A stretch of 64,000 bases of DNA from NCBI GenBank assembly GCA_002354335.1, contig DELI01000023.1:62001-126000 (forward strand), in the 5' to 3' direction. The stretch is from Sphingobacterium sp. UBA2700. Its GTDB lineage: Bacteria; Bacteroidota; Bacteroidia; Sphingobacteriales; Sphingobacteriaceae. Below the pieces are notes generated by a model. The model worked only from the letters and a program-made list of their open reading frames with translations. It did not search any database and was not told the origin of the DNA. The position numbers and the translations under genes were made by a program. Shown here in pieces: positions 1-9,984 of this stretch (position 1 is its first letter; each line of letters begins with the position of its first letter).

Positions 1-563
1 CCATGAACCAATTCATCATATTTTGCAATTCGCTTCTCCATTTCGTCATCGATAGGAACGACTTGACCCGGTTTGATCACTTTCACCATATTCACCTCTT
101 CTGATTTGAAGTAGTCTTCCAAACCTTGCTTTCCAATTTTGAAATAGTTAGTGCTTGGCTCCTGAGAAGAAAACTTCAGCATCCTTAAATGCATATCTTC
201 TTTACCCAAGTTCTTAATCACTGCGTTAATCTTTCTTGGAATTTGCGTCGGCTCTTTTACGCCATTTACGTTGTAAACATATAGTCTAACTGCCCCTGGC
301 GCAACCTGCTCTTGCATAGCGATAGCTTCCGGAATACGGATATATTCTGGATCATCAGAAATGAGAAACTGTGGCCCTGGAGTAACAGTTTGCTTAAAAG
401 CAATCTTCTTAAAATCTGGTTTTAAGAAATTCTTAAGGATAACAGTTTCCCCTTCCTTAGCAGCTCTTAGCGTTTTGGAAATTTCGGATAAGTTTTCTTG
501 TGCAACAGTTGCCTGCTGGAACAAGAACGGAATAGCAAGTAATGCGATAAATCTTCTTAGCAT
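1..563 (-). CDS. Unidentified secreted protein, 3' end cut by window edge
   Basis: Last gene of the minus-strand operon, with 187 codons visible and the C-terminus outside the window. It starts at an ATG (561-563), 9 nt after the stop of the preceding GH10-like gene. The first ~21 residues form a Sec signal peptide (basic start, hydrophobic core, cleavage near VAQ), without a lipobox. The rest is soluble, mixed charged sequence, with a possible beta-rich stretch around residues 60-110. I do not recognise a family. Its position next to two GHL10 lipoproteins and a SusC/SusD pair suggests a periplasmic or surface role in handling the same glycan, but this is context only. The reading frame is open over the whole visible part and codon use resembles its neighbours, so the gene looks real. 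Confidence 0.7.
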   Translation of the reverse strand, partial: MLRRFIALLAIPFLFQQATVAQENLSEISKTLRAAKEGETVILKNFLKPDFKKIAFKQTVTPGPQFLISDDPEYIRIPEAIAMQEQVAPGAVRLYVYNVNGVKEPTQIPRKINAVIKNLGKEDMHLRMLKFSSQEPSTNYFKIGKQGLEDYFKSEEVNMVKVIKPGQVVPIDDEMEKRIAKYDELVH

Positions 564-572
564 ATGAATGTT

Positions 573-1886
573 TTATTTTTTTAATCCTTCTTTTAAATAA
601 TCCCACCATCCATAATTGATCACATGGACGATATCAAAAATCATGGAACCTTCAGACTTCGCTCTGCACATCTTCAGAGCTTTTACAAATTGTTCTGGAT
701 GACCTTTGTATTGTTCAACATAGAGTCCAGCATATACTGGGGTCTCCCCCATAGTGACACGGTTCACCAGCTCAGCAGAACCTTCAACGGTATACCAATC
801 TTCCTGCGCCACTGTCAGTCCCGACTCTAATTGCTTTTCATCTGTTTTCTTTTTGATCTCAGTCTTTTCAACTTCAAAATAGTAGTTGCCGGTAGTAAAC
901 AGATCAAGTGCATCTGCGTAGGCATAGTTCTTATATTCAGGCGATGCCCATGGAAATTCTTTAGATGGGTCATATTTCTTGCTTGCGAAATTGACACCTA
1001 CATCATAATAAAGCGGATACCAGGAACCTGTATAATCACCAAATACAATATTAGGGTTGATGTTCTTCAACTCTTTGCGAGCTTCGTAAATAAAGTCATG
1101 AATAATCTTAGCTCTCCATGTAAGCCATTGTTTGAAATAAGCACCATCAACGCGCTTTTCACCCTGATATTCATAGATATCAGCAGGAAATTTCGCCAAT
1201 GGCTTACCTAAATAATCCTCAAAAGCTTTTCTACTTGCATCGGAGAAATCAGCATTCAGATTATCAAATCTCACGCGATCAAGAATAATCCCATCTAACT
1301 TTGGATACATAGCAACCAATTCCTTTAGAATCGAAAGTTCGTACTGACGAACTTCTTCTAATACAGGATTGATCATTGCGGAGTATTTATTCTTCTGATC
1401 GGTAATCAGCTTAAAACCTGTCGGCAAATAGGATGTCGTGCGCCAATGTGATTTACTTGCATCCTCGTAGACAACACCCCTATCGAAGTAATTATGCCCC
1501 GCTACAAAGACGTTCGTCGAAGCATGGATTTTTAATCCTAACTGATGGCCTTGCTCAATAAAATAGCTCAACATATCCCAAGAAAGATCTTTCTTAATCT
1601 TCGATTCGCCCCATGAAGTCATTACAGGGGCTATCTTACTTGGATATAGAACTTCGCCAGTAATAGGCTTAACATCGACAACAATATCTGTTACACCGAC
1701 TTCTTTGGATTTCTTTAAATAATAGACAATGGAATCCTTATGGCAGAATCGATCAAAGTTTGCCGTAGCATCAAACCACAGGATATTCCGATCGATAAAC
1801 GGCTTCTCCTTGCTCGCCTGTTGCTTTTTGATTCCACAGGAACTAAATAATATGGATAAAATAAAAGCTATACTTACTAATCTCAT
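573..1886 (-). CDS. GH10-like (GHL10/DUF187) lipoprotein, copy 2
   Basis: A 437-residue secreted lipoprotein: the short signal ends in a lipobox at Cys17 (LFSSC). The body matches the GHL10 (DUF187, PF02638) family of TIM-barrel glycosidase-like proteins. Diagnostic stretches are FDATANFDRFC near the start, VDVKPITGEVLYPS around residue 70, and LDGIILDRVRFDN, whose Asp is the likely catalytic or substrate residue. Later VGVNFASKKYDP and DLFTTGNYY are shared with the gene upstream, so the two are tandem, diverged paralogues. No biochemical substrate can be assigned from sequence; members usually lie in glycan-utilisation loci. The gap to the upstream gene is 9 nt and to the downstream one 9 nt, so co-transcription is nearly certain. 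Confidence 0.85.
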   Translation of the reverse strand: MRLVSIAFILSILFSSCGIKKQQASKEKPFIDRNILWFDATANFDRFCHKDSIVYYLKKSKEVGVTDIVVDVKPITGEVLYPSKIAPVMTSWGESKIKKDLSWDMLSYFIEQGHQLGLKIHASTNVFVAGHNYFDRGVVYEDASKSHWRTTSYLPTGFKLITDQKNKYSAMINPVLEEVRQYELSILKELVAMYPKLDGIILDRVRFDNLNADFSDASRKAFEDYLGKPLAKFPADIYEYQGEKRVDGAYFKQWLTWRAKIIHDFIYEARKELKNINPNIVFGDYTGSWYPLYYDVGVNFASKKYDPSKEFPWASPEYKNYAYADALDLFTTGNYYFEVEKTEIKKKTDEKQLESGLTVAQEDWYTVEGSAELVNRVTMGETPVYAGLYVEQYKGHPEQFVKALKMCRAKSEGSMIFDIVHVINYGWWDYLKEGLKK

Positions 1887-1895
1887 GTTTTCTTT

Positions 1896-3290
1896 TTAAT
1901 TCTTTACGCCCTCTTTAACGGCATCAAATAATTCTTGCTTTAGCATATTATATTCTGGAGCATACATATGAACCACATCGAAAAGCATCACTCCTCCGGA
2001 TGTTCTCGAAAGAATATATTTAATAGCCTTACTGATTTCTTTCTTATTTGCATAATTCACATTGCCGACATCAATACTTCCATAAATTGGTGCTTTTTTC
2101 TTGGTGATATAGTCTATCCCATTTAGCGATCCTTCAATACTCCACCAATGATATTTCAAGCTTGCTGTAGCCGGATTATCTGCTAGACGAATCTGTGTAA
2201 AGTAGTTTCCAGTCATCAACATGTCCAGCTCTTCAAAATAGCCCGTAGCACCATAGCCCGGATATGCCCAGTCGAAGCGCAACTCAAAATCTTGAAAAGG
2301 ATCATAATCCTTACTTGCCCAATTCACTCCAACCTGGTAATAAGTCGTATACCAAGCCCCCACGTATGCACCGAACTTTGCATCTGGCTTCACTGATTTC
2401 ACCGCTTGGCGAGCCTTCTTAACAAAGTCCTGAATTACCCCAGTTCTGTAAACCAACCATTGCTTATAGTATTTACCTGTTGTGTTAGGCAATAGTTGTC
2501 CAGACTGTTCCTTCCAAGAGCTAACGATATCTGTTGGAAAGTTCATCTTTTCGGCTTGCGTATTGTTATATTTTTCCTTCATGAAAGCAATGAACTGCTG
2601 TTTGCTGTATTCTGAGAAGTCAGCATTGATATCGGTATAACGTGCGTAATCGAGCATAAGACCGTCAAGATCAAATTTTCCAGCAATCTCCTTAATCATA
2701 TTCAGCACCCTGTTTTGAACATCGGGTTGCGCAGGATTGACAAAAATATTCTTCCCTGTTTCCGAAATTCTCCCCAGCTGCCCTTGCGTGTTTTTTACGA
2801 CGATAGACTCATATTTCTCTTTATAATCTGCATTGTCAAACGCATGGCCAATCTTTCTGCTTCCATCTCCCTCTACAAAGGTCACAATGGATAGGTAAGC
2901 CTTCATTTCACGCTTTTTAGCTTCTTTGATTAAAAACTCGACATAATCCGTTGGCTTCGATTTCCCATCTAAACTCGTGAACTCTTTGGCATAGGCACTA
3001 TTGTACATTGTATAACCCGAGCTCGGCTTAACGTCAATAACTAAACCTGTCACCCCGCAGTCTTTTAAGATGTCAAGGATTTTAACGATTTCTTCTTTAC
3101 TATTGAACTTCCCATAAGTGCCAAAAACGTTCGATCTAGCATCGACCCAAACTAAGACCTGCTTGCCGGTTTCATTCGGCGCTGGGGTCTCAGGATCTGG
3201 TTTTTCGATCGGAGCTCCTCCGCCAGAATCCTTGGAACATGAACCAAAAGCAAGAATTGCTAAGGCTGCGAACATTGATTTCCATTTCAT
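1896..3290 (-). CDS. GH10-like (GHL10/DUF187) lipoprotein, copy 1
   Basis: A 464-residue lipoprotein with lipobox Cys18 (AFGSC), followed by a Gly/Pro-rich linker (about residues 20-42), then a GHL10 TIM-barrel domain. Key stretches are VWVDARSNVFG at the first strand, VIDVKPSSGYTMY, and LDGLMLDYARYTDINADFS carrying the conserved Asp and Arg. The C-terminal half repeats the VGVNWASKDYDP and LDMLMTGNYF motifs seen in copy 2. It probably hydrolyses or binds a polysaccharide at the cell surface or in the periplasm; the reaction is unknown. The linker after the lipid anchor fits an outer-membrane, outward-facing protein. It is separated from the DUF5018-like gene upstream by 65 nt, the longest gap in this operon. 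Confidence 0.85.
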   Translation of the reverse strand: MKWKSMFAALAILAFGSCSKDSGGGAPIEKPDPETPAPNETGKQVLVWVDARSNVFGTYGKFNSKEEIVKILDILKDCGVTGLVIDVKPSSGYTMYNSAYAKEFTSLDGKSKPTDYVEFLIKEAKKREMKAYLSIVTFVEGDGSRKIGHAFDNADYKEKYESIVVKNTQGQLGRISETGKNIFVNPAQPDVQNRVLNMIKEIAGKFDLDGLMLDYARYTDINADFSEYSKQQFIAFMKEKYNNTQAEKMNFPTDIVSSWKEQSGQLLPNTTGKYYKQWLVYRTGVIQDFVKKARQAVKSVKPDAKFGAYVGAWYTTYYQVGVNWASKDYDPFQDFELRFDWAYPGYGATGYFEELDMLMTGNYFTQIRLADNPATASLKYHWWSIEGSLNGIDYITKKKAPIYGSIDVGNVNYANKKEISKAIKYILSRTSGGVMLFDVVHMYAPEYNMLKQELFDAVKEGVKN

Positions 3291-3355
3291 ACTTCAATTC
3301 CTTTTAATTAGCAGCAATGTGTTCATTGCTACTAAAAGACAAATAATCCGTTTTC

Positions 3356-5032
3356 TTATAAATCCACACAGTCATACTGAACACCCACTACATAACCATT
3401 AGTGAACATAAAGTATAAGTATAGATAGAATCCATTATCCGATACAGCCATAATAACATCGCCTGTACCATTTGCATTGGATGGTTGGTTTGTACCGCTA
3501 CGACCGTAAGTACCTTTCGGCGCCGCCCAAACCAAGCCAGGTGTTGTTGCCAACGATGGGTTTCCTGAGAACCCTCCTTCTGTATCAATCAAGAAAACTT
3601 GATCCGCCGATCCCCAATCAAAACTGTTGACATGGTTGTAAGCAACATATTTTCCATTGTTGAAATTGACGAAGTCTACAGAATTCGCAATAAAATTAGG
3701 CTCCAGTCTTTCCAAAGTTGCAGCAACTGAGTTAGTCACTCCGTTGAAACGAGCAAGTCTATTGTCCGAATAACCTACGCCATAGTACTCGTTTGTTGGA
3801 TCCAATGGATTTGTATAAATGATGTCAATGTTATTGTTAGACCATTGGTAATCACCTATCGTAACGATGGTAGGCGTGTTAGAAACCAGCGCGCCATTCT
3901 TTACTTGCCAACGAGCAAAGGTTTTGTCGCCTTCGCCGTGGAAAGGAGCCGTAATCAACGCATTCTTCGTCACATCTCCAATAATGGAAACTCTTCTTCC
4001 TAACTTCTTACCAGCAGCATCCCATTGTATATATGGCTGCAATGGAGCATTAACTGAAGTTGCTCTGTATAGCTTAAATACATTGCCGTCATTAGGAACC
4101 AAATTGTTCAGGAACAAATTACCGGCATCGTCAGACGTATTATTGAAGTTCTTTAGACTTCCCTTTTTATCGCCTAGATCGATTGTTCCCAACCGCTCGC
4201 CTGTAAAGGCATTGATGTAAACGGAATTTTCACCTCTAATGTTCAACACCAAATGTTTACCAACAACTGCTAAGCTATTGGTCATGTTGTTTACTGTAAT
4301 CCCTAAATCAGCGTTTAGTTTCTTTGCAAACATAATCTTAGCACTGTTTGCACGAATTCCTTTAGGAAGCTTCACCGCATCCACAGCTTTTAGGCTGTAT
4401 GTACGCTTGGCATCGCCAGCAGAAGTCACCGTGAATGGCAAAGTGTTAGCCAGACTGATAGTAGACCCATTGGTAATGGAACCCTGTGCATGTTTATTTA
4501 AGGAATAAGTAAGCTTCGGATTCAGCATCTGCGTACCTGGCACAATCGAGAAATTCACCACATCCCCAACGATGATTGCATCGACTTCTTGAGGAACACC
4601 TGTTTGATCTTCAAAATTTATGCTCGCTCTAACGATATCCGTATTCCCTTTTTTGTTCGCAACAATTACATATTGTTTCGAAGACCCATCTCCCGCAATA
4701 ACTGAAATATTAATAGGTTTTGTTAAATCCGAAATACCTTCTAGTGAGGGTTCAATACGCGAATCTACCGGTATGGAAGCCTTCAAAAGCACCTTCGACA
4801 AGTCCACCTCATTGTCCGAATTAATTGGATAATAATAGTCTATATTGACGTAGACTGTATCATTGCTAATACGACTATTGAATAATCTTTCGCGCCCGGA
4901 ACCCTCTAAGGTTGCATAAAAATCAGCGATTTCTGACTTATTGTTGGGCTCCACATAATCTGGCTTTTGACAAGAACCGAATGTCAGTGCTAGTAAAAGG
5001 CCTGCCAGTGTATATTTTATAATCTTTTTCAT
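3356..5032 (-). CDS. DUF5018-like surface glycan-binding lipoprotein
   Basis: A 558-residue lipoprotein (lipobox Cys21, TFGSC). The N-terminal ~220 residues hold repeated Ig-like segments of the kind found in DUF5018-type proteins: a stretch reading NISVIAGDGSSKQYVIVANK, then a second unit ending in RTYSLKAVDAVKLP. The C-terminal ~330 residues look like a beta-propeller or beta-sandwich with short repeated strands (for example LVLNIRGENSVYINAFTGE). Position directly after susD is where Bacteroidetes encode surface glycan-binding (SusE/SusF- or SGBP-type) proteins, so that role is inferred. No catalytic motif is visible. Family assignment is from memory of sequence style; an enzyme cannot be excluded for the propeller part. 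Confidence 0.7.
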   Translation of the reverse strand: MKKIIKYTLAGLLLALTFGSCQKPDYVEPNNKSEIADFYATLEGSGRERLFNSRISNDTVYVNIDYYYPINSDNEVDLSKVLLKASIPVDSRIEPSLEGISDLTKPINISVIAGDGSSKQYVIVANKKGNTDIVRASINFEDQTGVPQEVDAIIVGDVVNFSIVPGTQMLNPKLTYSLNKHAQGSITNGSTISLANTLPFTVTSAGDAKRTYSLKAVDAVKLPKGIRANSAKIMFAKKLNADLGITVNNMTNSLAVVGKHLVLNIRGENSVYINAFTGERLGTIDLGDKKGSLKNFNNTSDDAGNLFLNNLVPNDGNVFKLYRATSVNAPLQPYIQWDAAGKKLGRRVSIIGDVTKNALITAPFHGEGDKTFARWQVKNGALVSNTPTIVTIGDYQWSNNNIDIIYTNPLDPTNEYYGVGYSDNRLARFNGVTNSVAATLERLEPNFIANSVDFVNFNNGKYVAYNHVNSFDWGSADQVFLIDTEGGFSGNPSLATTPGLVWAAPKGTYGRSGTNQPSNANGTGDVIMAVSDNGFYLYLYFMFTNGYVVGVQYDCVDL

Positions 5033-5051
5033 AATTTTTATTGGTTAAAGA

Positions 5052-6746
5052 TTACCAACCTTGAATTTGTGTTAATCCTAAATTGACTTGTACTTCACCC
5101 TCAGGGATTGGCAAATAGTATAACTTGCCTGTGAAACTGCGATCACTTGCATCGGCAGGTACCACTTCATAAGTAAAGCTTGTTCCATTCGGTGTTGGCT
5201 TATGCCCTGTCATCTTTTTGCCATTAAGTTGGATGTGCGCTTTTCTCCAACGACGCAAATCCCAAAAACGATGTCCTTCAAAAGCTAATTCTACCGTACG
5301 CTCATGTTCTATTACCTCCATAGCTTTAGAAAGATTTGGCAGCGAAGCAGCCGGTAAGCCACGTTTTTCACGCAGGGTCGTTAATGCCGTAGAAGCAGCC
5401 GCAAATTCTCCAAGCTGCGCTTTTGCTTCCGCTAAGTTCAAATAAACCTCAGCAAAACGAAGTTCAATCCAACTTTGGGTACTCTTATTGACAACAAAAG
5501 TTGTGTTGTTAGGATCCAACATTTTTCGCGCGTAGTAACCGGTAACCGTACGCTTCGGATCTCCCTGTTGACCAAATGGTATAAAGCCTTCGTTTACATC
5601 GGCGATACTTGTATTAATTGTTCTACCCTTCCAAGTAGCACCATTATAAAGAATACTCGCATAGAAACGAGGCTCGCGATTCGCATATGGTGCTGCAGCA
5701 TGTGCAGGGTTATCCCATGAAAACTTACTACCGTCCTTCATCTCAAACTCATTCACTAATTCCGCAGTCGGAACCCCGTAAACCAAGGTATTTCCCAACG
5801 CATCCTTTGGCGGAGCATAGCCTAAATCATATTGATGGGTAACTGTTGGAGCAACGAAATCAACACGAAGAATTGCCTCTTTCGTATTCTTATTTGTAAA
5901 AATAGACTGGAAGTTCGCATCTAGCTCATACAGCCCCAGGTCGATAGTCGCTTGTGCAGCTTGCGCAGATTTCGTGAAATAAGCGTTCGCTTTCGCTTCA
6001 TTAATCCCTGTTAAAGGGTCTGAATTAAATTGCTTTTTATCGTTCCTTGCGATTGAACCTGCGAATAGAGCTACACGCGACTGAAGCGCATAAGCTGCCC
6101 CTTTTCCAGCACGCCCACTTTTATTGCTGTTTGGTAAATTTGCTGCCGCGAAATCTAGATCTTCAAGGATAAAGTCGTAAACCGCTTCTTCGCTCGACCG
6201 TGGGTTATCCTTGTTAGCATACTGCTGGATGTCATTAAAAATAACAACAGATCCATGTAGTTTCGCTAGCCAGAAATAAGCATAGGCTCTGATAAAACGT
6301 GCTTCTGCTTCATATTTTACCTTATCTTCCTCGCTTAATTGCGACTTGGTTTTCAGACCGCCAATAAATTCATTGACACGACGAATCCGATCATATCCCG
6401 AGCCCCAATAGTTCAATCCAACACTTGCCGGTGAAAACTGATTCGCATTGGATATCAAAATATTCACCGTACCATTGCCCGGCGTATTCGAAGTAAACTT
6501 CATGCCATCGGCCAAGGCGTCCATCGCATTATCATAACCTAAATTGGGAAACAAACCGAACTGGAACTTTTTCACTTCCGCATACATTCCATTGATGTAT
6601 AATTCGATGGTCGAAGGATCTGCCCAAATATTCTCTTCGACATATCTATCTTGTGGGATGACGTCAATACTACAGCTATTCAAACTAATGAATGCCGAAG
6701 AAAATAATGCCATCGCGCTATATTTTAATACTTTTAAATTTCTCAT
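5052..6746 (-). CDS. SusD/RagB family outer-membrane lipoprotein
   Basis: Surface glycan-binding partner of the SusC gene just upstream; together they import an oligosaccharide across the outer membrane. Lipobox at Cys25 (SLNSC). Family signs are the TPR-rich helical body with AEARFIRAYAYFWLAKLHG around residue 150 and the C-terminal ERTVELAFEGHRFWDLRRW, followed by the closing YLPIPEGEVQVN. Start choice: the frame can be extended by two codons to a TTG at 6752, but the ATG at 6746 gives a normal start, leaving 9 nt after the susC stop. Length (564 residues) is normal. Regulation is presumably shared with the whole operon. Confidence 0.95.
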   Translation of the reverse strand: MRNLKVLKYSAMALFSSAFISLNSCSIDVIPQDRYVEENIWADPSTIELYINGMYAEVKKFQFGLFPNLGYDNAMDALADGMKFTSNTPGNGTVNILISNANQFSPASVGLNYWGSGYDRIRRVNEFIGGLKTKSQLSEEDKVKYEAEARFIRAYAYFWLAKLHGSVVIFNDIQQYANKDNPRSSEEAVYDFILEDLDFAAANLPNSNKSGRAGKGAAYALQSRVALFAGSIARNDKKQFNSDPLTGINEAKANAYFTKSAQAAQATIDLGLYELDANFQSIFTNKNTKEAILRVDFVAPTVTHQYDLGYAPPKDALGNTLVYGVPTAELVNEFEMKDGSKFSWDNPAHAAAPYANREPRFYASILYNGATWKGRTINTSIADVNEGFIPFGQQGDPKRTVTGYYARKMLDPNNTTFVVNKSTQSWIELRFAEVYLNLAEAKAQLGEFAAASTALTTLREKRGLPAASLPNLSKAMEVIEHERTVELAFEGHRFWDLRRWRKAHIQLNGKKMTGHKPTPNGTSFTYEVVPADASDRSFTGKLYYLPIPEGEVQVNLGLTQIQGW

Positions 6747-6755
6747 GATCAATGA

Positions 6756-9700
6756 TTAAAAAGTGACGTTAAGACCAAATGAATAAATTCGTTGTTGTGG
6801 ATAGAAACCGTTGTTCACATTTGGCATCTCTGGATCTAAATATTTCAAGTAATCCCAAGTAAATAAATTGGAACCTGTTACGAACAGACGAACATTTTCG
6901 ATCTTCGCTTTCTCCGTTAATGTTTTAGGCAAAGTATAACCTAACTGCACCGACTTCAAGCGTAAGTAATCTCCTTTACGAATCCATGCCGAGTTCTTGT
7001 TGGCATTATGTGCCGACATACCTGTCGCTTTATAAGAGCTTAAGCGTGGAAATTCTGCATTTGGATTATCTGGTGTCCAGGAGTTCTCTACTAAGAAGTA
7101 AGGTGAGTTACCAAAACCGTAGAATGTTCTAGTAAATGGCGTATTGTCATCAACACCAGTCGTACCGGAAGAACCTTCATAAGTTCCTGCTAGGGTTACA
7201 TCCGCCAAAGCAGCGCCTTGGAATAAGGCTGAGAAATCAAAACCTTTATAGGCCATATCGATGTTCAATCCGAATGTTAATTCAGGGACGTTTGAACGAC
7301 CGATGAAAGTCATATCCTCCGCGCGGGTCAAGCGACCATCGCCATTCAAGTCTCTAAACTTAAATGAACCTGGCGCGATAATGCCTGAGCTCGGCGACAT
7401 CGCATTATTTGCTTCCTCCCAGGTTTGAATCATACCGTCAACAACAAAACCCGTCTTTTCGCCAACAGAGCGACCAATCACGCTTAAATAAGATGGGGTA
7501 CCATCCGGTTCTTCATATTTTAGGTATCTGTTTTTCGACCAGTTAATATTACCCGTCAACCCTAAGCGAAAGTCACCATAGGTATCATTATACTTAATCT
7601 GTGCGTCGAATCCGCGGTTGTCCATCTCGCCAATGTTCGCCAAACTTGGAAAATATCCCCCGATAGAGGCTGGATACAAGCTACCGACACTTCCTAAAAT
7701 CCCGGTTGTATAACGATAGAACCATTCAAAATCGAAACCTAGCTTGTTATCGAAAAAGAAGGACTCAAAACCCACGTTAAACATCGTCGACTCTTCCCAT
7801 TTCAATGCTGGATTCGGAATATTCGAGGTGTAAATAGCAGTTACCGGCTTACCGTCAATCACAACGACAGGCGCTGTATTTTGAACGAATGTCGCTAAAT
7901 AAGGGAATGTTCCTACTTGTGCGCGGTCATTACCCGATTTACCGTACGAGGTTTTCAACTTCAAGTAGTTGATTCCTTTCAAGTCTGCAAAAAAGTCTTC
8001 GTTAGAAACAACCCAACCTAAACCTACGCCTGGAAAAGATTTCCAACGATTTTCAGGAGCAAAGTTTGCTGAAGCATCCCAACGTGCAGCCGCTTCTAAC
8101 AAATATTTACTCTTATAAGCATAGTTTACACGTGCTACAAAACCAGCGCGAGCTTGCTCTGCATCGGAAGAACCTGTAGGCATGACGTAATCTAAAGGAT
8201 CTTTCGAACCATAATTAATTTCCTGAATGATATCAATCGGGAAGTTTGCTGCACCTGTTGAGAATAAATTGCCTTTTTGGCCAGAAAACTCATAGAGTGC
8301 TAAAACGGATAGATTATGATCTGTAGCAATGACTTTATCATAGTTCATACTTGCCTGAAGCGTCTTTCTATAACTGGCAGAGTAACCCTGACGCAATGTA
8401 CTTTTTGTAATACCTGGTAAAGTCGAAAGCGCAACGAAATCTCCGCTAACCTGATCTCTACCGCGTCCCATGGTCTCATATGGAGTTAACCAAGTTTTGC
8501 TTTCCTGATTTGAGTAATCATATGCTGCTTGCACTTTCGCCTGTAATCCTTCCACGCCCGGAACGCGAAGGGTAACATTGGCTTGCCCTTGGAACACATT
8601 CCCATTATATTTTTGATAACCTGAGCGCTCCACTGCTGCCAATGGATTCACATAGCCCGCATTGGAGTTGTACGAAGTCGGCAAACCATTCGGCGCAAAC
8701 ATCGGCAAGTTTGGCAACGTACGAACCGCTTGATAGAATGGATTCATATAAGCCGTATTATCCGGAGAAATACCCGGCGTATTGGTAACCTGATTACGCA
8801 AGCCAACATTCAATCCAACCGATAAATAATCTGTTAAGCGGCTGTTTAAGTTTGTACGAACGTTATAACGCTTAAAGTTCGTATTATCCACAACCCCATC
8901 TTGATCCATATGGTTAATTGCCGCAAAATATTGCGTATTTGAATTTCCTCCCGAAATCGTAGCTGAATGATGCTGCGATTGTGAATTATTGCCAACTAAC
9001 ATGCCGACCCAGTCAGTATTTCCAAATAGAGGGTTGGTATTCGTACCGTTACGAACGGCATCTATTAGGTCTTGCGAATAAACCAGCGCCGCAGGTGCCT
9101 GCCCTGTATTAATTAAGAAATCATTATCGACTTCAATACCTTTATTGTACCAGGTCATATAATCTGGTCCATCCAGGAATTCTGGAAAGCGGGTATTTTG
9201 GCCAATGCTGTAAGAAAAATCATACGATACCTTCGCAGGCGACTCTTTACCAGATTTAGTCTTAACGATGATAATACCGTTGGCTGCTTGCACACCGTAG
9301 GCCGCTGTAGCAACAGCATCTTTCAATACGGAAATCGATTCAATTTCATTAGGGTCTAAATACGCTAATGTCGATGAAGGTCTTTCCACATCATCGATAA
9401 TCACCAATGGGCTTCGATTCGAACCATAGGTTCCAATACCCCGAACATAAAGTGACGAGCCATCCGCTCCCGGACGCCCTGACTGCTGTACAGCCGTTAA
9501 TCCTGGCAAGCGACCTGCCAATGTATTTGTAATATTTTGGGTTGGAGTACGCTTCAGTTCATCCCCTTTAATCTGAGCAACAGATCCTACCATCGTCCCT
9601 TTCTTTTGCGTTCCGTAGGCAACAACCATCACCTCTTCTAACGCATTATCCTCAGATGATAAGGTAATGTTGTTGTTCGATGCGTTATTGATTAACACCT

Positions 9701-9965
9701 CTCTTGACTGATAGCCAAGAAACTGAACTTGAAGGGTAACTGGCAAAGCATCCACTTGAACTTCAAACGATCCCCGTTCGTCAGACATCACTGTTTGACT
9801 TTTACCTTTTACTTTCACAGTAGCCCCAGCGATCGGAGCGTTCTGTTCATCTTTGATCAAACCGCGAACAATAGACTGCGCATAGGAAGCAGCCGTTTGC
9901 ATCAGTAAGAACATCAAACAGAACATCTTAAAAATCAAAGATTTACTCTTTTTTAGATGATTCAT
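6756..9965 (-). CDS. SusC/RagA TonB-linked outer-membrane transporter
   Basis: A 1069-residue TonB-dependent channel. It has a signal peptide (to about residue 29, SYAQ), a carboxypeptidase-regulatory-like domain (residues ~30-110, ending in the LGYQSREV strand), a TonB-box-like region and a plug domain beginning at EEVMVVAYGTQKKG with the SusC signature VIIDDVERP near residue 190. A 22-strand barrel ends in the aromatic terminus FGLNVTF. There is no STN domain, so signalling through FecR is not expected. The gene lies 19 nt after the FAD oxidoreductase and 9 nt before susD. Substrate is unknown; the neighbouring GHL10 pair and the FAD enzyme point to a modified glycan. Confidence 0.97.
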   Translation of the reverse strand: MNHLKKSKSLIFKMFCLMFLLMQTAASYAQSIVRGLIKDEQNAPIAGATVKVKGKSQTVMSDERGSFEVQVDALPVTLQVQFLGYQSREVLINNASNNNITLSSEDNALEEVMVVAYGTQKKGTMVGSVAQIKGDELKRTPTQNITNTLAGRLPGLTAVQQSGRPGADGSSLYVRGIGTYGSNRSPLVIIDDVERPSSTLAYLDPNEIESISVLKDAVATAAYGVQAANGIIIVKTKSGKESPAKVSYDFSYSIGQNTRFPEFLDGPDYMTWYNKGIEVDNDFLINTGQAPAALVYSQDLIDAVRNGTNTNPLFGNTDWVGMLVGNNSQSQHHSATISGGNSNTQYFAAINHMDQDGVVDNTNFKRYNVRTNLNSRLTDYLSVGLNVGLRNQVTNTPGISPDNTAYMNPFYQAVRTLPNLPMFAPNGLPTSYNSNAGYVNPLAAVERSGYQKYNGNVFQGQANVTLRVPGVEGLQAKVQAAYDYSNQESKTWLTPYETMGRGRDQVSGDFVALSTLPGITKSTLRQGYSASYRKTLQASMNYDKVIATDHNLSVLALYEFSGQKGNLFSTGAANFPIDIIQEINYGSKDPLDYVMPTGSSDAEQARAGFVARVNYAYKSKYLLEAAARWDASANFAPENRWKSFPGVGLGWVVSNEDFFADLKGINYLKLKTSYGKSGNDRAQVGTFPYLATFVQNTAPVVVIDGKPVTAIYTSNIPNPALKWEESTMFNVGFESFFFDNKLGFDFEWFYRYTTGILGSVGSLYPASIGGYFPSLANIGEMDNRGFDAQIKYNDTYGDFRLGLTGNINWSKNRYLKYEEPDGTPSYLSVIGRSVGEKTGFVVDGMIQTWEEANNAMSPSSGIIAPGSFKFRDLNGDGRLTRAEDMTFIGRSNVPELTFGLNIDMAYKGFDFSALFQGAALADVTLAGTYEGSSGTTGVDDNTPFTRTFYGFGNSPYFLVENSWTPDNPNAEFPRLSSYKATGMSAHNANKNSAWIRKGDYLRLKSVQLGYTLPKTLTEKAKIENVRLFVTGSNLFTWDYLKYLDPEMPNVNNGFYPQQRIYSFGLNVTF

Positions 9966-9984
9966 AATTTAATTAACTAGTTTA

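Noticed and set aside
3388..3588. Minus-strand 66-codon frame inside the DUF5018-like gene
   Set aside because: It overlaps a well-supported gene in another frame and has no recognisable feature.
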